Positions 18,309 through 27,193 of a stretch of DNA of 64,000 bases are shown in pieces. The position numbers and the translations under genes were made by a program. This DNA comes from Neomicrococcus aestuarii (GTDB lineage Bacteria; Actinomycetota; Actinomycetes; Actinomycetales; Micrococcaceae), in the NCBI RefSeq assembly GCF_014201135.1, contig NZ_JACHDR010000001.1:124001-188000 (forward strand), written 5' to 3'. The notes beneath the pieces were generated by a model. It saw nothing but the letters and a program-made list of their open reading frames with translations, was not told the origin of the DNA and did not search any database. How positions within the stretch are numbered: the first letter of the stretch is position 1; the number at the start of each line of letters is the position of its first letter.

Positions 18309-21300
18309 ATGACGACTACAGCCACGCATCCAGTCCTTGCTCTTGATGGCCTCCGTCAAGCGTTGTCCGCCGATTCCATCCTTCCCGTCTTGCGCACCGT
18401 TGCGGGCCGTTCCTTTGGCGAGCGGACGCAAGATCTTGAGATCGCCGCTCCCACCGGTTTGCGTCCTATTGTGTGCGCTGAGGTGGCGGACGCGGTGAAC
18501 CCTAGCGGCGGCGTCGTTCTGGCCATCACCGCAACCGGCCGCGAAGCCGAAGATCTCACCGCGGCGCTCGCCGCGTACTTGCCAGCGGATACCGTGGCTG
18601 AATTCCCATCCTGGGAGACGCTGCCCCACGAACGCCTGTCACCGCGCTCGGACACGGTGGGCCGGCGGCTTTCCGTGTTGCGTCGCTTGCATGACGGGAA
18701 GAACGACGACGCAGCTCGCCTTAAGGTGATCGTGGCGCCGATTCGCGCTGTGGTTCAGCCGCTCGTGAAGGGCTTGAGCGAACTGCGTCCTGTGCGGGTC
18801 GCTGTGGGGGAAGAGTATGAGTTCACCGCGTTGGTGAAGGCGCTCGCGGATGCTGCGTATGCTCGCGTTGATTTGGTGACGCACCGTGGTGAGTTTGCGG
18901 TGCGCGGTGGCATGATCGACGTTTTCCCTCCGACCATGGACCATGCGATTCGCATTGATTTCTTCGGTGATGAAGTGGATCAAATGCGTTACTTCTCAGT
19001 CGCCGATCAGCGGTCGATCCCGGGGGAGGGGCCGCGCGAAATCATCGCTCCGCCGTGCCGCGAACTCTTGATCACCCCCGCCGTGATGTCCCGCGCCGCG
19101 CGCTTGCAAGAACAGCTCCCCGGCGCTGCCGAAATGCTGGAGAAGATCGCGGGCGGCATCGCCGTTGAGGGCATGGAGTCCTTGGCACCGGTTCTGGTGG
19201 ACGCCATGGTGCCGTTCATGAGCGAGCTACCCGAGGGGTCCATCGCGGTCCTCATGGAGCCCGAGCGTGTGCGGGCCCGTTCTCATGATCTTGCCGCCAC
19301 CAACGAAGAGTTCTTGGCCGCTGCCTGGAACACTGCCGCTCACGGTGGCGCTGCGCCCGTGGACATCTCCGCCGTTGACGCGTCGCTGAACTCGGTGGCG
19401 AGCGTGCTGTCCTCCGGAAACTTCGCCTCGCTTGGCGAGACCCGTGACGCAGCGGTGAAGTCCCATGTCTCTTGGTGGTCTATGACCAGCCTCGGTGCGG
19501 ATACCGAGCTATTGCCGGATGCAGGAACGCTCCGAATTCAAGCGCACGAACCACACGGCTTCGCGGGCAACGTGCAGGAAATGCTCAACTTCTTGAGCGC
19601 CCAGGTCAACGATGACTGGCGCGTTGTAGTGGTCACCGATGGTGTTGGTCCAGCTCAGCGCATCGCCGAACTCTTGCATGATGCAAACATTCCCGCACAC
19701 CGCGTGGAATACCTCAAGGAAGAACCCACCACGCACTTGGTGGAGATCACCACGGCCCAAGCCGGACACGGATTTATCTTCCCCGAGCTGAAGCTCGCGC
19801 TCTTGACGGAAGCGGATCTGCTGGGCCGCTCATCGGCATATGCCGTAAAGAGTGGCAAGAAACTGGCCGCGCGCCGTCGTAATGCCGTGGATCCGCTGCA
19901 ACTGACCGAGGGCGATTTCGTGGTGCACGAGCAGCACGGTATCGGTAGGTTCGTGGAACTGATTCAGCGTAAGATCGCCGGTTCTGACGGCATGCGCGAG
20001 TATTTGGTGCTCGAGTACGCAGCATCGAAGCGCGGAGCTCCCGGGGACCGTTTGTTCGTGCCCACTGATCAGTTGGACCAGCTCACACGCTACGTGGGCG
20101 GCGAGACGCCGACGCTCTCCAAGATGGGTGGAGCGGACTGGTCTCAGACTAAGACTAAGGCGCGCAAGGCCGTCAAGGAGATCGCCGGCGAGCTCATCAA
20201 GCTGTACTCGGCGCGCATGGCCTCTCGTGGGCACGCGTTTGCCCAGGATACGCCGTGGCAGCACGAGCTCGAGGATGCGTTCCCGTTCGCGGAGACCCCG
20301 GATCAGCTCACCGCTATCAACGAGGTCAAGGCGGACATGGAGAAGGAGATCCCGATGGATCGCCTCGTCTCCGGCGACGTGGGCTTCGGTAAGACCGAGA
20401 TCGCCGTGCGTGCGGCATTCAAGGCTGTTCAGGACGGCAAGCAAGTTGCTATTTTGGTGCCCACCACACTGTTGGCCCGCCAGCACTATGAGACGTTCTC
20501 CGAGCGTTTCGCCGGGTTCCCCGTGCGGGTCAAGGCGCTCTCGCGATTCCAGACCGCCAAGGAGTCGAAGGAGATCATCGCTGGGCTCAAAGAGGGTTCC
20601 GTTGATGTAGTGATTGGTACGCACCGCTTGCTGTCCAAGGAAGTCGAGTACAAGGATCTGGGACTCGTCATTGTGGACGAGGAACAGCGCTTTGGTGTGG
20701 AGCATAAGGAAGCGCTCAAGAAGATGCGCACCAACGTGGATGTTCTTGCCATGTCCGCGACGCCGATTCCGCGAACACTTGAGATGTCTTTGACCGGCAT
20801 TCGGGAGACCTCGACGCTGGCCACTCCGCCAGAAGAGCGTCACCCCGTGTTGACCTATGTGGGGCCGTACACGGATAAGCAGGTGACTGCGGCGATTCGC
20901 CGCGAGCTCATGCGTGAAGGTCAAGTTTTCTTCGTGCACAACCGTGTCTCCTCGATTGACAAGGTTGCCGCGCAACTGCGCGAGCTCGTTCCGGAGGCCC
21001 GAGTCGAGATCGCCCACGGCAAGATGTCCGAGACCCGCCTTGAGCAGATCATGGTGGATTTCTGGGAAAAGAAGTTCGACGTGCTGGTGTCCACCACCAT
21101 TATCGAAACCGGCCTAGATATTCAGAACGCCAACACGTTGATTGTGGACCGTGCGGATAACTATGGTCTGTCCCAGCTGCACCAGCTCCGAGGCCGTGTG
21201 GGCCGTGGACGCGAGCGTGCGTACGCGTACTTCTTGTGGAACTCGGAGAAGCCGCTGGGTGAAGTGGCTTTGGAACGTCTCAAGGCCGTGGCGGCTCATA

Positions 21301-21947
21301 ACGAGTTGGGATCTGGCTTCCAGCTGGCCATGAAGGACCTTGAAATCCGTGGCGCCGGTAACCTCTTGGGCGGCGAGCAGTCCGGCCATATCGCCGGCGT
21401 CGGCTTTGACTTGTATCTGCGCTTGGTGGGTGAGGCTGTTGCCGATTACCGCGGTGAGAAGGAACAAGTCACCGCTGATGTGCGCATTGATCTGCCGGTC
21501 AACGCGCACTTGCCGCACGATTACGTGCCGAGCGAGCGACTCCGTCTCGAGGCCTATCGAAAGCTGGCCGCCGCGCACGACGAAACCCAGATCCAGGACG
21601 TGGTGGAGGAATTCACCGACCGTTACGGCGAGCTGCCGGAAGTGGTCAGCAACCTCATTGACATCGCCCGACTGCGGCTGTTGGCGACGAGTGCTGGACT
21701 CACAGACATCGCCGTTCAAGGCAATTTCGTCAGAGTTTCGCCGATCAGCAACTTGCCGGAATCCCGTCAGGTCCGCTTTGAGCGCATGTACCCCGGAACG
21801 CTGATGAAGCCGGCGATGGATCTAGCCCTGATCCCGAAGCCAAAGACCGCCCGTGTGGGTGGTCGCGATCTGGTGGACCAGGAGATCATTCAGTGGGCCA
21901 ATGAGCTGGTGAAGAATATCTTCGTGCTGGAGAACGCCACTGCTTAG
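18309..21947 (+). CDS. mfd: Transcription-repair coupling factor
   Basis: Mfd removes RNA polymerase stalled at DNA damage and recruits the UvrABC machinery. The 1212-residue product is full length. It has an N-terminal UvrB-like region, a CarD-like polymerase-interaction domain (about 535, GDFVVHEQHGIGRFVEL), and a RecG-like translocase with Walker A GDVGFGKTEIA (about 690) and the DEEQ box IVDEEQRFG. The C-terminal TRCF domain starts around VRIDLPVNAHLPHDYVP. Confidence 0.97.
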   Translation: MTTTATHPVLALDGLRQALSADSILPVLRTVAGRSFGERTQDLEIAAPTGLRPIVCAEVADAVNPSGGVVLAITATGREAEDLTAALAAYLPADTVAEFPSWETLPHERLSPRSDTVGRRLSVLRRLHDGKNDDAARLKVIVAPIRAVVQPLVKGLSELRPVRVAVGEEYEFTALVKALADAAYARVDLVTHRGEFAVRGGMIDVFPPTMDHAIRIDFFGDEVDQMRYFSVADQRSIPGEGPREIIAPPCRELLITPAVMSRAARLQEQLPGAAEMLEKIAGGIAVEGMESLAPVLVDAMVPFMSELPEGSIAVLMEPERVRARSHDLAATNEEFLAAAWNTAAHGGAAPVDISAVDASLNSVASVLSSGNFASLGETRDAAVKSHVSWWSMTSLGADTELLPDAGTLRIQAHEPHGFAGNVQEMLNFLSAQVNDDWRVVVVTDGVGPAQRIAELLHDANIPAHRVEYLKEEPTTHLVEITTAQAGHGFIFPELKLALLTEADLLGRSSAYAVKSGKKLAARRRNAVDPLQLTEGDFVVHEQHGIGRFVELIQRKIAGSDGMREYLVLEYAASKRGAPGDRLFVPTDQLDQLTRYVGGETPTLSKMGGADWSQTKTKARKAVKEIAGELIKLYSARMASRGHAFAQDTPWQHELEDAFPFAETPDQLTAINEVKADMEKEIPMDRLVSGDVGFGKTEIAVRAAFKAVQDGKQVAILVPTTLLARQHYETFSERFAGFPVRVKALSRFQTAKESKEIIAGLKEGSVDVVIGTHRLLSKEVEYKDLGLVIVDEEQRFGVEHKEALKKMRTNVDVLAMSATPIPRTLEMSLTGIRETSTLATPPEERHPVLTYVGPYTDKQVTAAIRRELMREGQVFFVHNRVSSIDKVAAQLRELVPEARVEIAHGKMSETRLEQIMVDFWEKKFDVLVSTTIIETGLDIQNANTLIVDRADNYGLSQLHQLRGRVGRGRERAYAYFLWNSEKPLGEVALERLKAVAAHNELGSGFQLAMKDLEIRGAGNLLGGEQSGHIAGVGFDLYLRLVGEAVADYRGEKEQVTADVRIDLPVNAHLPHDYVPSERLRLEAYRKLAAAHDETQIQDVVEEFTDRYGELPEVVSNLIDIARLRLLATSAGLTDIAVQGNFVRVSPISNLPESRQVRFERMYPGTLMKPAMDLALIPKPKTARVGGRDLVDQEIIQWANELVKNIFVLENATA

Positions 21948-21968
21948 CGAAGAGTGTTTCCAAAACAA

Positions 21969-22023
21969 GAGGGTTGGGGCTGTGAGACGTTTGATCTCGT
22001 GGCTACAACCCTCAATTCTTGCC
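21969..22023 (+). terminator. Hairpin downstream of mfd
   Basis: GAGGGTTG (21969-21976) pairs with CAACCCTC (22016-22023). A small inner stem, GAGA/TCTC, lies between them. AATTCTT follows. It lies between two convergent genes and could act for mfd. Confidence 0.5.
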
Positions 22024-22032
22024 AATCAGAAG

Positions 22033-23352
22033 TTAGTTGCGAACCCAATCACAGGGGAGTGTGGCTGTCCACGTCTTCGGTGTACCTTCAGGTGTTATTT
22101 GCACTGTTACCGAAGTCAAACGAGTATCCGTAGAGCAAATATCGCTGACTTCCGAAACTGTTCGGTTCCATTCCGGACCTCGGGTCGACCACTCGTCACC
22201 ACGAGAATCAACGCCGCTTCCAATGATAAGCAGGGAACAAAATGCTATCTTCACTGTTTTAGTTACCCAGCTTCCGTGAGCCCAGCTAAGTAAAACGAGC
22301 AACGCCGACGGTATGAGAACGGCGGGCATGAGTGAGTACCGTGAAACCTTCGCAACCCCGCTAGATACGGAGATGGCATCAAGGTTTGCAAAATTGATGG
22401 TTGCCAGAAAGAAACAAAAGGCCGCCGCGAAGAGCAGGCAAGCCATTAGTCGCGTTTGGAGAGGAGATTGTTTCCAAGAAACCAAGAATACGAGTGCTAC
22501 CAAAACCAGTGTCATCACAGCCGTTATCAAGGCGCCGGTAGTCATCACGCCGACTGTTGCTCCCGTTTCTCCAAGCAACGGGACAGTCAATACTCGAACG
22601 ACAATGGAGCTGAAGAATTCCACCGGAACAGCAAGGAAGCTAGACAATGCCGACTCGCGAGCATCTGTGTCAATAATCAGAACATGCAATAAGAACGCGG
22701 GGAAGTAGAGAGTCGGTAGGATCCTCTCACTGCCTCGTAAGGTGATCACGCGCCATAACGCAATCGGTGCCAGAGCAAGGGACAGAGGGTCACTCAGAAC
22801 CCCGCCCCAGAGAAAGAAGAGTCCAAGTAGTCTCCATCCCCAAGATCTAAACACTCCGAGTAGGGCAAGCGTGGCACCAATGTCCAAGAACCAGCGCAAA
22901 TTCGTGATGTTACCTAGTACTTCTTGCTGACCTGAACCAATGAATAAAACCGTGGCGGCTGCTGCAATCCCCCACCGCCAAGTTTTGGCGTACGGGCCCA
23001 GAACGCCCAGAAGCAAGAAGAACAGTGCAACCCTGATGAGGGCAACCGCTGCGGCGATATATAACGAGAAGTATTGAGGAGGTAGGAGGGTTCCGAGTTC
23101 GGCAATTATTCGAGGATAGACGTGCAAGTACCCGGTGTAGGTAGCGAGCAGATTATTGTCCTGAAGTGCATCGGTTAGAAAGATCAAACCGTCTTCTTTA
23201 TGAAGATGGTTTGTGAACGATCCATAAATTCGCGGGGTGAGCAACCACAGAAATCCCACTATTGAGATGAGCCACAACGTGACTTTGCGAGTCCCCTGAG
23301 GGAACCCGCTGGGGCCCTGTGGTCCCTGGAGCACTATTTTTGGGGAAGTCAA
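22033..23352 (-). CDS. Polytopic membrane protein of unknown function in the glycan locus
   Basis: This protein of about 439 residues has roughly ten hydrophobic helices with a large extracytoplasmic loop after the first (HKEDGLIFLTDALQDNN). The layout resembles GT-C type glycosyltransferases or related lipid-linked sugar enzymes, but I recognise no family motif. It ends with a soluble domain of about 60 residues containing two cysteines. The frame is open to 23484, which would overlap the Wzc-like gene. TTG at 23352 with GAGG upstream is chosen, and the true start is uncertain. Base composition is lower in GC than its neighbours. Confidence 0.6.
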   Translation of the reverse strand: MTSPKIVLQGPQGPSGFPQGTRKVTLWLISIVGFLWLLTPRIYGSFTNHLHKEDGLIFLTDALQDNNLLATYTGYLHVYPRIIAELGTLLPPQYFSLYIAAAVALIRVALFFLLLGVLGPYAKTWRWGIAAAATVLFIGSGQQEVLGNITNLRWFLDIGATLALLGVFRSWGWRLLGLFFLWGGVLSDPLSLALAPIALWRVITLRGSERILPTLYFPAFLLHVLIIDTDARESALSSFLAVPVEFFSSIVVRVLTVPLLGETGATVGVMTTGALITAVMTLVLVALVFLVSWKQSPLQTRLMACLLFAAAFCFFLATINFANLDAISVSSGVAKVSRYSLMPAVLIPSALLVLLSWAHGSWVTKTVKIAFCSLLIIGSGVDSRGDEWSTRGPEWNRTVSEVSDICSTDTRLTSVTVQITPEGTPKTWTATLPCDWVRN

Positions 23353-23422
23353 AGTGCCTCGTAACGATGAAAGTGGCCTAGTTTCAAGAACAGGCGAGCT
23401 GGGATGAGAAAAGTGTTTTGAT

Positions 23423-24922
23423 CTACTTTGACGAGCTAGATGCTGCCCGGCGCTTGCCTGACTGACGGCGGGTGCGCTGTCCATCGGTCGAGGTGTAGTA
23501 GTAGGAATCCGAGTAGTAGCCGTACTGACCGGCGCTCGAGCCCTTACGTGGAACCTGATTCAGCACTACACCAAGTACGTGACCGTTGACGCGCTCCAAG
23601 CGGTCCGTCGCCTTCTTGAGAGCCTCAATACTGGTGCTACCTGCTCGGGCAACCACCAGCACGCCGTCAGCGGAGGTGGACAGTACCGATGCGTCCGTCA
23701 CCGGAAGAAGCGGTGGAGAGTCGACGATCACTACGGATTCTTGAGCGAGATCTGTGAGCAAACGCTTCATGGCGCGAGAGCCCAAAAGTTCGGAAGGATT
23801 GGGTGGAACACGGCCGGCGCCGAGAACCTGCAGGCGCGGATCGCCAGACCACTCTTGCAAGACGTCATCGAGATCCACGGCACCAGATAGCAAGTCAGTG
23901 AGGCCAGCGCCCGACTGAAGCTGGAAGATGTCCGTCTGGACGGAGCGGCGAAGGTCTGCATCGATCAGGACAACCTTGCTGCCGGATTGTGCAATGGTGA
24001 CGGCGAGGTTTGCTGCGATCGAGGACTTACCTTCACCAGCGAGGGCGCTCGTGACCACAATGATGCGTGGAGGGTTATCCACTCGCGAGAAGGTCAGGTT
24101 GGTGCGGAGCTCGCGAAGTGCTTCTGATGTGGCCCAACCCTGCTTGTCCCCGGGCTCGCCCACGGTGATGACCTGACGGTGATGATCCAAGCGCTTGTCC
24201 TGGGGGACAGTTCCAAGAACCGGGTGACCGGTGGTGGTTTCCACCTGTTCGGTGGAGCGAATGCGAACGTCAAAGAGGTGCTTGATGAACACAAAGAGTG
24301 CTGCCAGGATCAGCCCGGCAACAGCGCCGTACATGAGATTGGTGCGCAGGACAGGTGCAGACGGTGCGCTTGGAAGAAGCGCGCTGGAAATTGGAATGAT
24401 CTGAACTACCGGAACGCTTGAGGTGGAATCCGTTCCTCCGGTAGCCATCACGCGCTCCACGCGCGCGGCTTCCTCTGCCAATGCCGAAGCGAAAGCGTCA
24501 GCCGACGCGCGGGCATGCTCCGGATTCTCTGCAGTAGCCGTCACGCGAATCTGCGAGTTACTCGGATCCTTGGTGAACGTGACGCCCTTCCAGCTGACGG
24601 CTTGTCCCTCTTCGGCAAAATGCTTGCTCACCAGCTGAGATACTTCCGGGGCGTTACCAAGAGCTAAGTACGTTTCCGCCTTGGTATTTGCCAGGGTTTC
24701 TGCTGATAAGTAGCTGCCCAAATTGTTTCCGCCGCCAGCCACTACCATCACCGTATTGGTAGCCGCGTACGTTTTGGAAGAGATTAGGAAGAGGCCAACG
24801 CTCGCCAGAACAGCTAACAAGAAGATGGCGATTGCACCTTTCCAGTTGTTCAATACAACGCGCGCGAGGCGACGAACTTGATGGTTCAATGCCTGGGGTT
24901 GGTTTTCCGCGGTGTATTCCAT
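23423..24922 (-). CDS. Wzz/Wzc-type polysaccharide tyrosine kinase (copy 2)
   Basis: This second BY-kinase of 499 residues has the same layout as the 9.2-kb copy. A Wzz domain between two helices (about 30-50 and 195-215) is followed by a cytoplasmic kinase with Walker A LAGEGKSSIAANLAVT, Walker A' VVLIDADLRRS and Walker B VVIVDSPPLLPVTD. The tyrosine cluster YGYYSDSYYY lies near residue 470, followed by a short basic tail. GAGGGATAA precedes the ATG. Such kinases set polymer chain length through cycles of tail phosphorylation. It heads the main glycan locus and points away from the glycosyltransferases. Confidence 0.93.
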   Translation of the reverse strand: MEYTAENQPQALNHQVRRLARVVLNNWKGAIAIFLLAVLASVGLFLISSKTYAATNTVMVVAGGGNNLGSYLSAETLANTKAETYLALGNAPEVSQLVSKHFAEEGQAVSWKGVTFTKDPSNSQIRVTATAENPEHARASADAFASALAEEAARVERVMATGGTDSTSSVPVVQIIPISSALLPSAPSAPVLRTNLMYGAVAGLILAALFVFIKHLFDVRIRSTEQVETTTGHPVLGTVPQDKRLDHHRQVITVGEPGDKQGWATSEALRELRTNLTFSRVDNPPRIIVVTSALAGEGKSSIAANLAVTIAQSGSKVVLIDADLRRSVQTDIFQLQSGAGLTDLLSGAVDLDDVLQEWSGDPRLQVLGAGRVPPNPSELLGSRAMKRLLTDLAQESVVIVDSPPLLPVTDASVLSTSADGVLVVARAGSTSIEALKKATDRLERVNGHVLGVVLNQVPRKGSSAGQYGYYSDSYYYTSTDGQRTRRQSGKRRAASSSSK

Positions 24923-25206
24923 TTATCCCTCACGCCAACAGTCTGTTACGTACTCATCTCATGCACACTGAGAAACAAGGCCCGAAGTTCCACATTCCCC
25001 AACGCTAAATCTCTTCAGATTCTAGGTGAAATTTGTGGCGCCATTGAGCACATGACTTGGGTAGACGAATATACGGCTATTTGACCACTCAGAATACTGG
25101 GAGTCGCAGGTTAGTCCGATACACTGAGGAAAGTCGTTAGGGGCTTCTGTTGGTCTCCTTCAAGGATCTCTAACGCCCAGCTGGTCCGTCTGAGGGGGAT
25201 GAACTT
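24923..25206. promoter_or_regulatory. Divergent control region of the glycan locus
   Basis: This 284-base non-coding stretch separates kinase copy 2 from the first glycosyltransferase on the other strand. It should contain both promoters. I found no convincing hexamer pair, no RNA gene and no operator, only a TTGACC at 25081-25086 without a good partner. Confidence 0.35.
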
Positions 25207-26172
25207 TTGGCGACTTGCGCGCATGCTTCGCTCAGCGCCGTTGTGCCGCACTACGGTGATCCATCCGAGGTTCAAAACCTTGTAGGAACGCTTCTTCGTG
25301 ATGCCGCGGGGTGTCTTCGCGAAGTGATTGTGGTGGATGATTCTTCGCCGACGCCCTTCCCGGAATCTTGGCAGCCAACACATCAGTCCTCAGCCGTTTT
25401 CACGGTCATTCGCCGGCCTCAAAACGGTGGCTTCGGCGCTGCGGTCAACACCGGTCTGGAAGCTACCAAAACCGACCTCGCCATCATCCTGAACAGCGAT
25501 CTTATGCTGCCGCAGAACTTCATCGAAGATCTCCAGGATGCTGCAGCACCGTGGCATCCGGCCGTCATGAGCCCGGAAGTTACAGGTCTTGACGGATCCA
25601 CTCAATGGACCGCTCGGCATTTCCCCACGGTGACCCATCAGGTCGTTGAATGGCTGAGCCCGTTGGCTCGCTTCCGTCAGCACACGCTGTTGCATGAGGC
25701 CGTCGGTCATGACACTCGTGCAGTGGAAGGAAAAGTTATCCCCGTGGATTGGGTCTTCGGCGCAGCTATGCTCCTCCCCGTCAAGGAAGTCCGCACCATA
25801 GGCGGTTTCGACGAGAGCTTCTTCATGAACGCCGAAGAGGTGGACCTCCAACGTCGCTTGCGTGACATTGGCGTGCCATCGATTTATCTGGGTACCGTGA
25901 ACGTGGCCCACGTGGGTGGTGGCTCCAGCGATCCAGAGCGTCGTCGTCGTTGGCTCGTTGAGTCCCGCCACCGCTACGCACAGAAGTGGGGCAACCCCAA
26001 CGTCCTCAAGGGCGCCCTGACTGCCGCATCCTTCACAAATTTTGCCGTCAATGCCGTTCGCAAGAAGCTGGGTAGGGATATCGATTCTCAGGCGGTACTC
26101 CGCCAAGAATTGAGCTACTTGAAGGACCAGAAGACAGTGAACAAGTCCGTGCGCGGTGTCAATGGCCACTAG
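25207..26172 (+). CDS. Family 2 glycosyltransferase (rhamnosyltransferase-like)
   Basis: This 321-residue GT-A enzyme shows VIVVDDSS, the donor-site region NGGFGAAVNTGLEATKTD, ILNSDLML as the metal-binding Asp motif, and FDESFFMNAEEVDLQRRL as the catalytic-base region. This pattern is common in WbbL-type rhamnosyltransferases, though the sugar is not proven. The TTG start is supported by AGGGGGA seven bases upstream. It opens a tightly packed run of genes continuing to 36.6 kb. Confidence 0.88.
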   Translation: MATCAHASLSAVVPHYGDPSEVQNLVGTLLRDAAGCLREVIVVDDSSPTPFPESWQPTHQSSAVFTVIRRPQNGGFGAAVNTGLEATKTDLAIILNSDLMLPQNFIEDLQDAAAPWHPAVMSPEVTGLDGSTQWTARHFPTVTHQVVEWLSPLARFRQHTLLHEAVGHDTRAVEGKVIPVDWVFGAAMLLPVKEVRTIGGFDESFFMNAEEVDLQRRLRDIGVPSIYLGTVNVAHVGGGSSDPERRRRWLVESRHRYAQKWGNPNVLKGALTAASFTNFAVNAVRKKLGRDIDSQAVLRQELSYLKDQKTVNKSVRGVNGH

Positions 26173-27193
26173 AGCAATCGCCGAGCACAAGGGCACTTTG
26201 CTCTTGGTGACTCCCACGTTTCACGGTTACTACCGGTCCATCGCGAACGCTCTAGAGCAGCGCGGCTACAGTGTGGTCTCACATCGCTATGACGCGTTCG
26301 ATTCGTTGCAAGCGAAGCTTCGCAATAAGTTGCTCCACGAACTTCCGGCCAAAGTCGGTATGGACCACTTGTCCAAAGCTGAGGACTGGTCCACCAGGCG
26401 AGCGCTTCAAGCTCTCAAAGACGTCAATCCCGATTTCCTTGTAATCATCAAGGGTGATGCGCTCGGTGATGACTTCTGGACCGAAGTGGAGAAGCGCCAG
26501 CTCCCACGCATCCTCTGGCTGTACGACGACCTCAAGCGACACTCCTACAGCATTGACTTCCTCAAGAACATTGGGCCGGTCATCAGCTATAGCAAGGATG
26601 AGACGAACCAGCTCACGGCGCTTGGCGTCAACGCTTCCTACCTTCCCAACGCCTTTGATCCGAATCTTGCCGAGCCGCCCACGCAGCGTCGTCAAGAAAT
26701 CGTGTTCGTCGGTGCCCGCTATGACAATCGCCAGCTTCTCCTCGAAACGCTCCGCGACTCCGGTGTCCCAGTCCGTGCCTACGGCCGGCAATGGTCCCAC
26801 CTCGCGATCGACAAGCTGCGCACCTGGGAGCTGAGCAGGCCGCAGATTCCCGCCGAGCGAGACATTCCGCTCGCGGACGCCTACCAAGTACAAGCCATCG
26901 CCGCAGCGGCCATCAACGTGCACGGCTTACAAGCCGGCCTAGCGATGCGCACCTTTGAAGTTCCCGGAATGGGCGGACTTCAGCTGGTAGACCGGCCCGA
27001 TGTGGATCGTTTCTACGACATCGGCACAGAAGTGTTGCTCTTCCAATCCGCTGAAGAACTCGTGGAACTCTCGCGCCGCGCTTTGAAGGACCAGAAATGG
27101 GCCGAAGGCATTCGTGCGGCCGGGCGCAAACGCACGCTCGCTGAGCACACTTTCGTGCACCGCATCGAAGATCTTGACCGGAGGTGGGAATGA
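26162..27193 (+). CDS. CgeB-like glycosyltransferase
   Basis: The product of about 343 residues has a GT-B layout. The N-terminal half contains VTPTFHGYYRSIANAL and LVIIKGDAL. The C-terminal half has SYLPNAFDP, EIVFVGARYDNR, the acidic region INVHGLQAGLAMRTFEVPG and a GGLQLVDR segment, as in CgeB and DUF3880-type transferases. The ATG at 26162 lies within the end of the previous gene, and a GTG at 26156 is also possible. Its role is probably adding a sugar to the surface glycan. Confidence 0.75.
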   Translation: MATRAIAEHKGTLLLVTPTFHGYYRSIANALEQRGYSVVSHRYDAFDSLQAKLRNKLLHELPAKVGMDHLSKAEDWSTRRALQALKDVNPDFLVIIKGDALGDDFWTEVEKRQLPRILWLYDDLKRHSYSIDFLKNIGPVISYSKDETNQLTALGVNASYLPNAFDPNLAEPPTQRRQEIVFVGARYDNRQLLLETLRDSGVPVRAYGRQWSHLAIDKLRTWELSRPQIPAERDIPLADAYQVQAIAAAAINVHGLQAGLAMRTFEVPGMGGLQLVDRPDVDRFYDIGTEVLLFQSAEELVELSRRALKDQKWAEGIRAAGRKRTLAEHTFVHRIEDLDRRWE

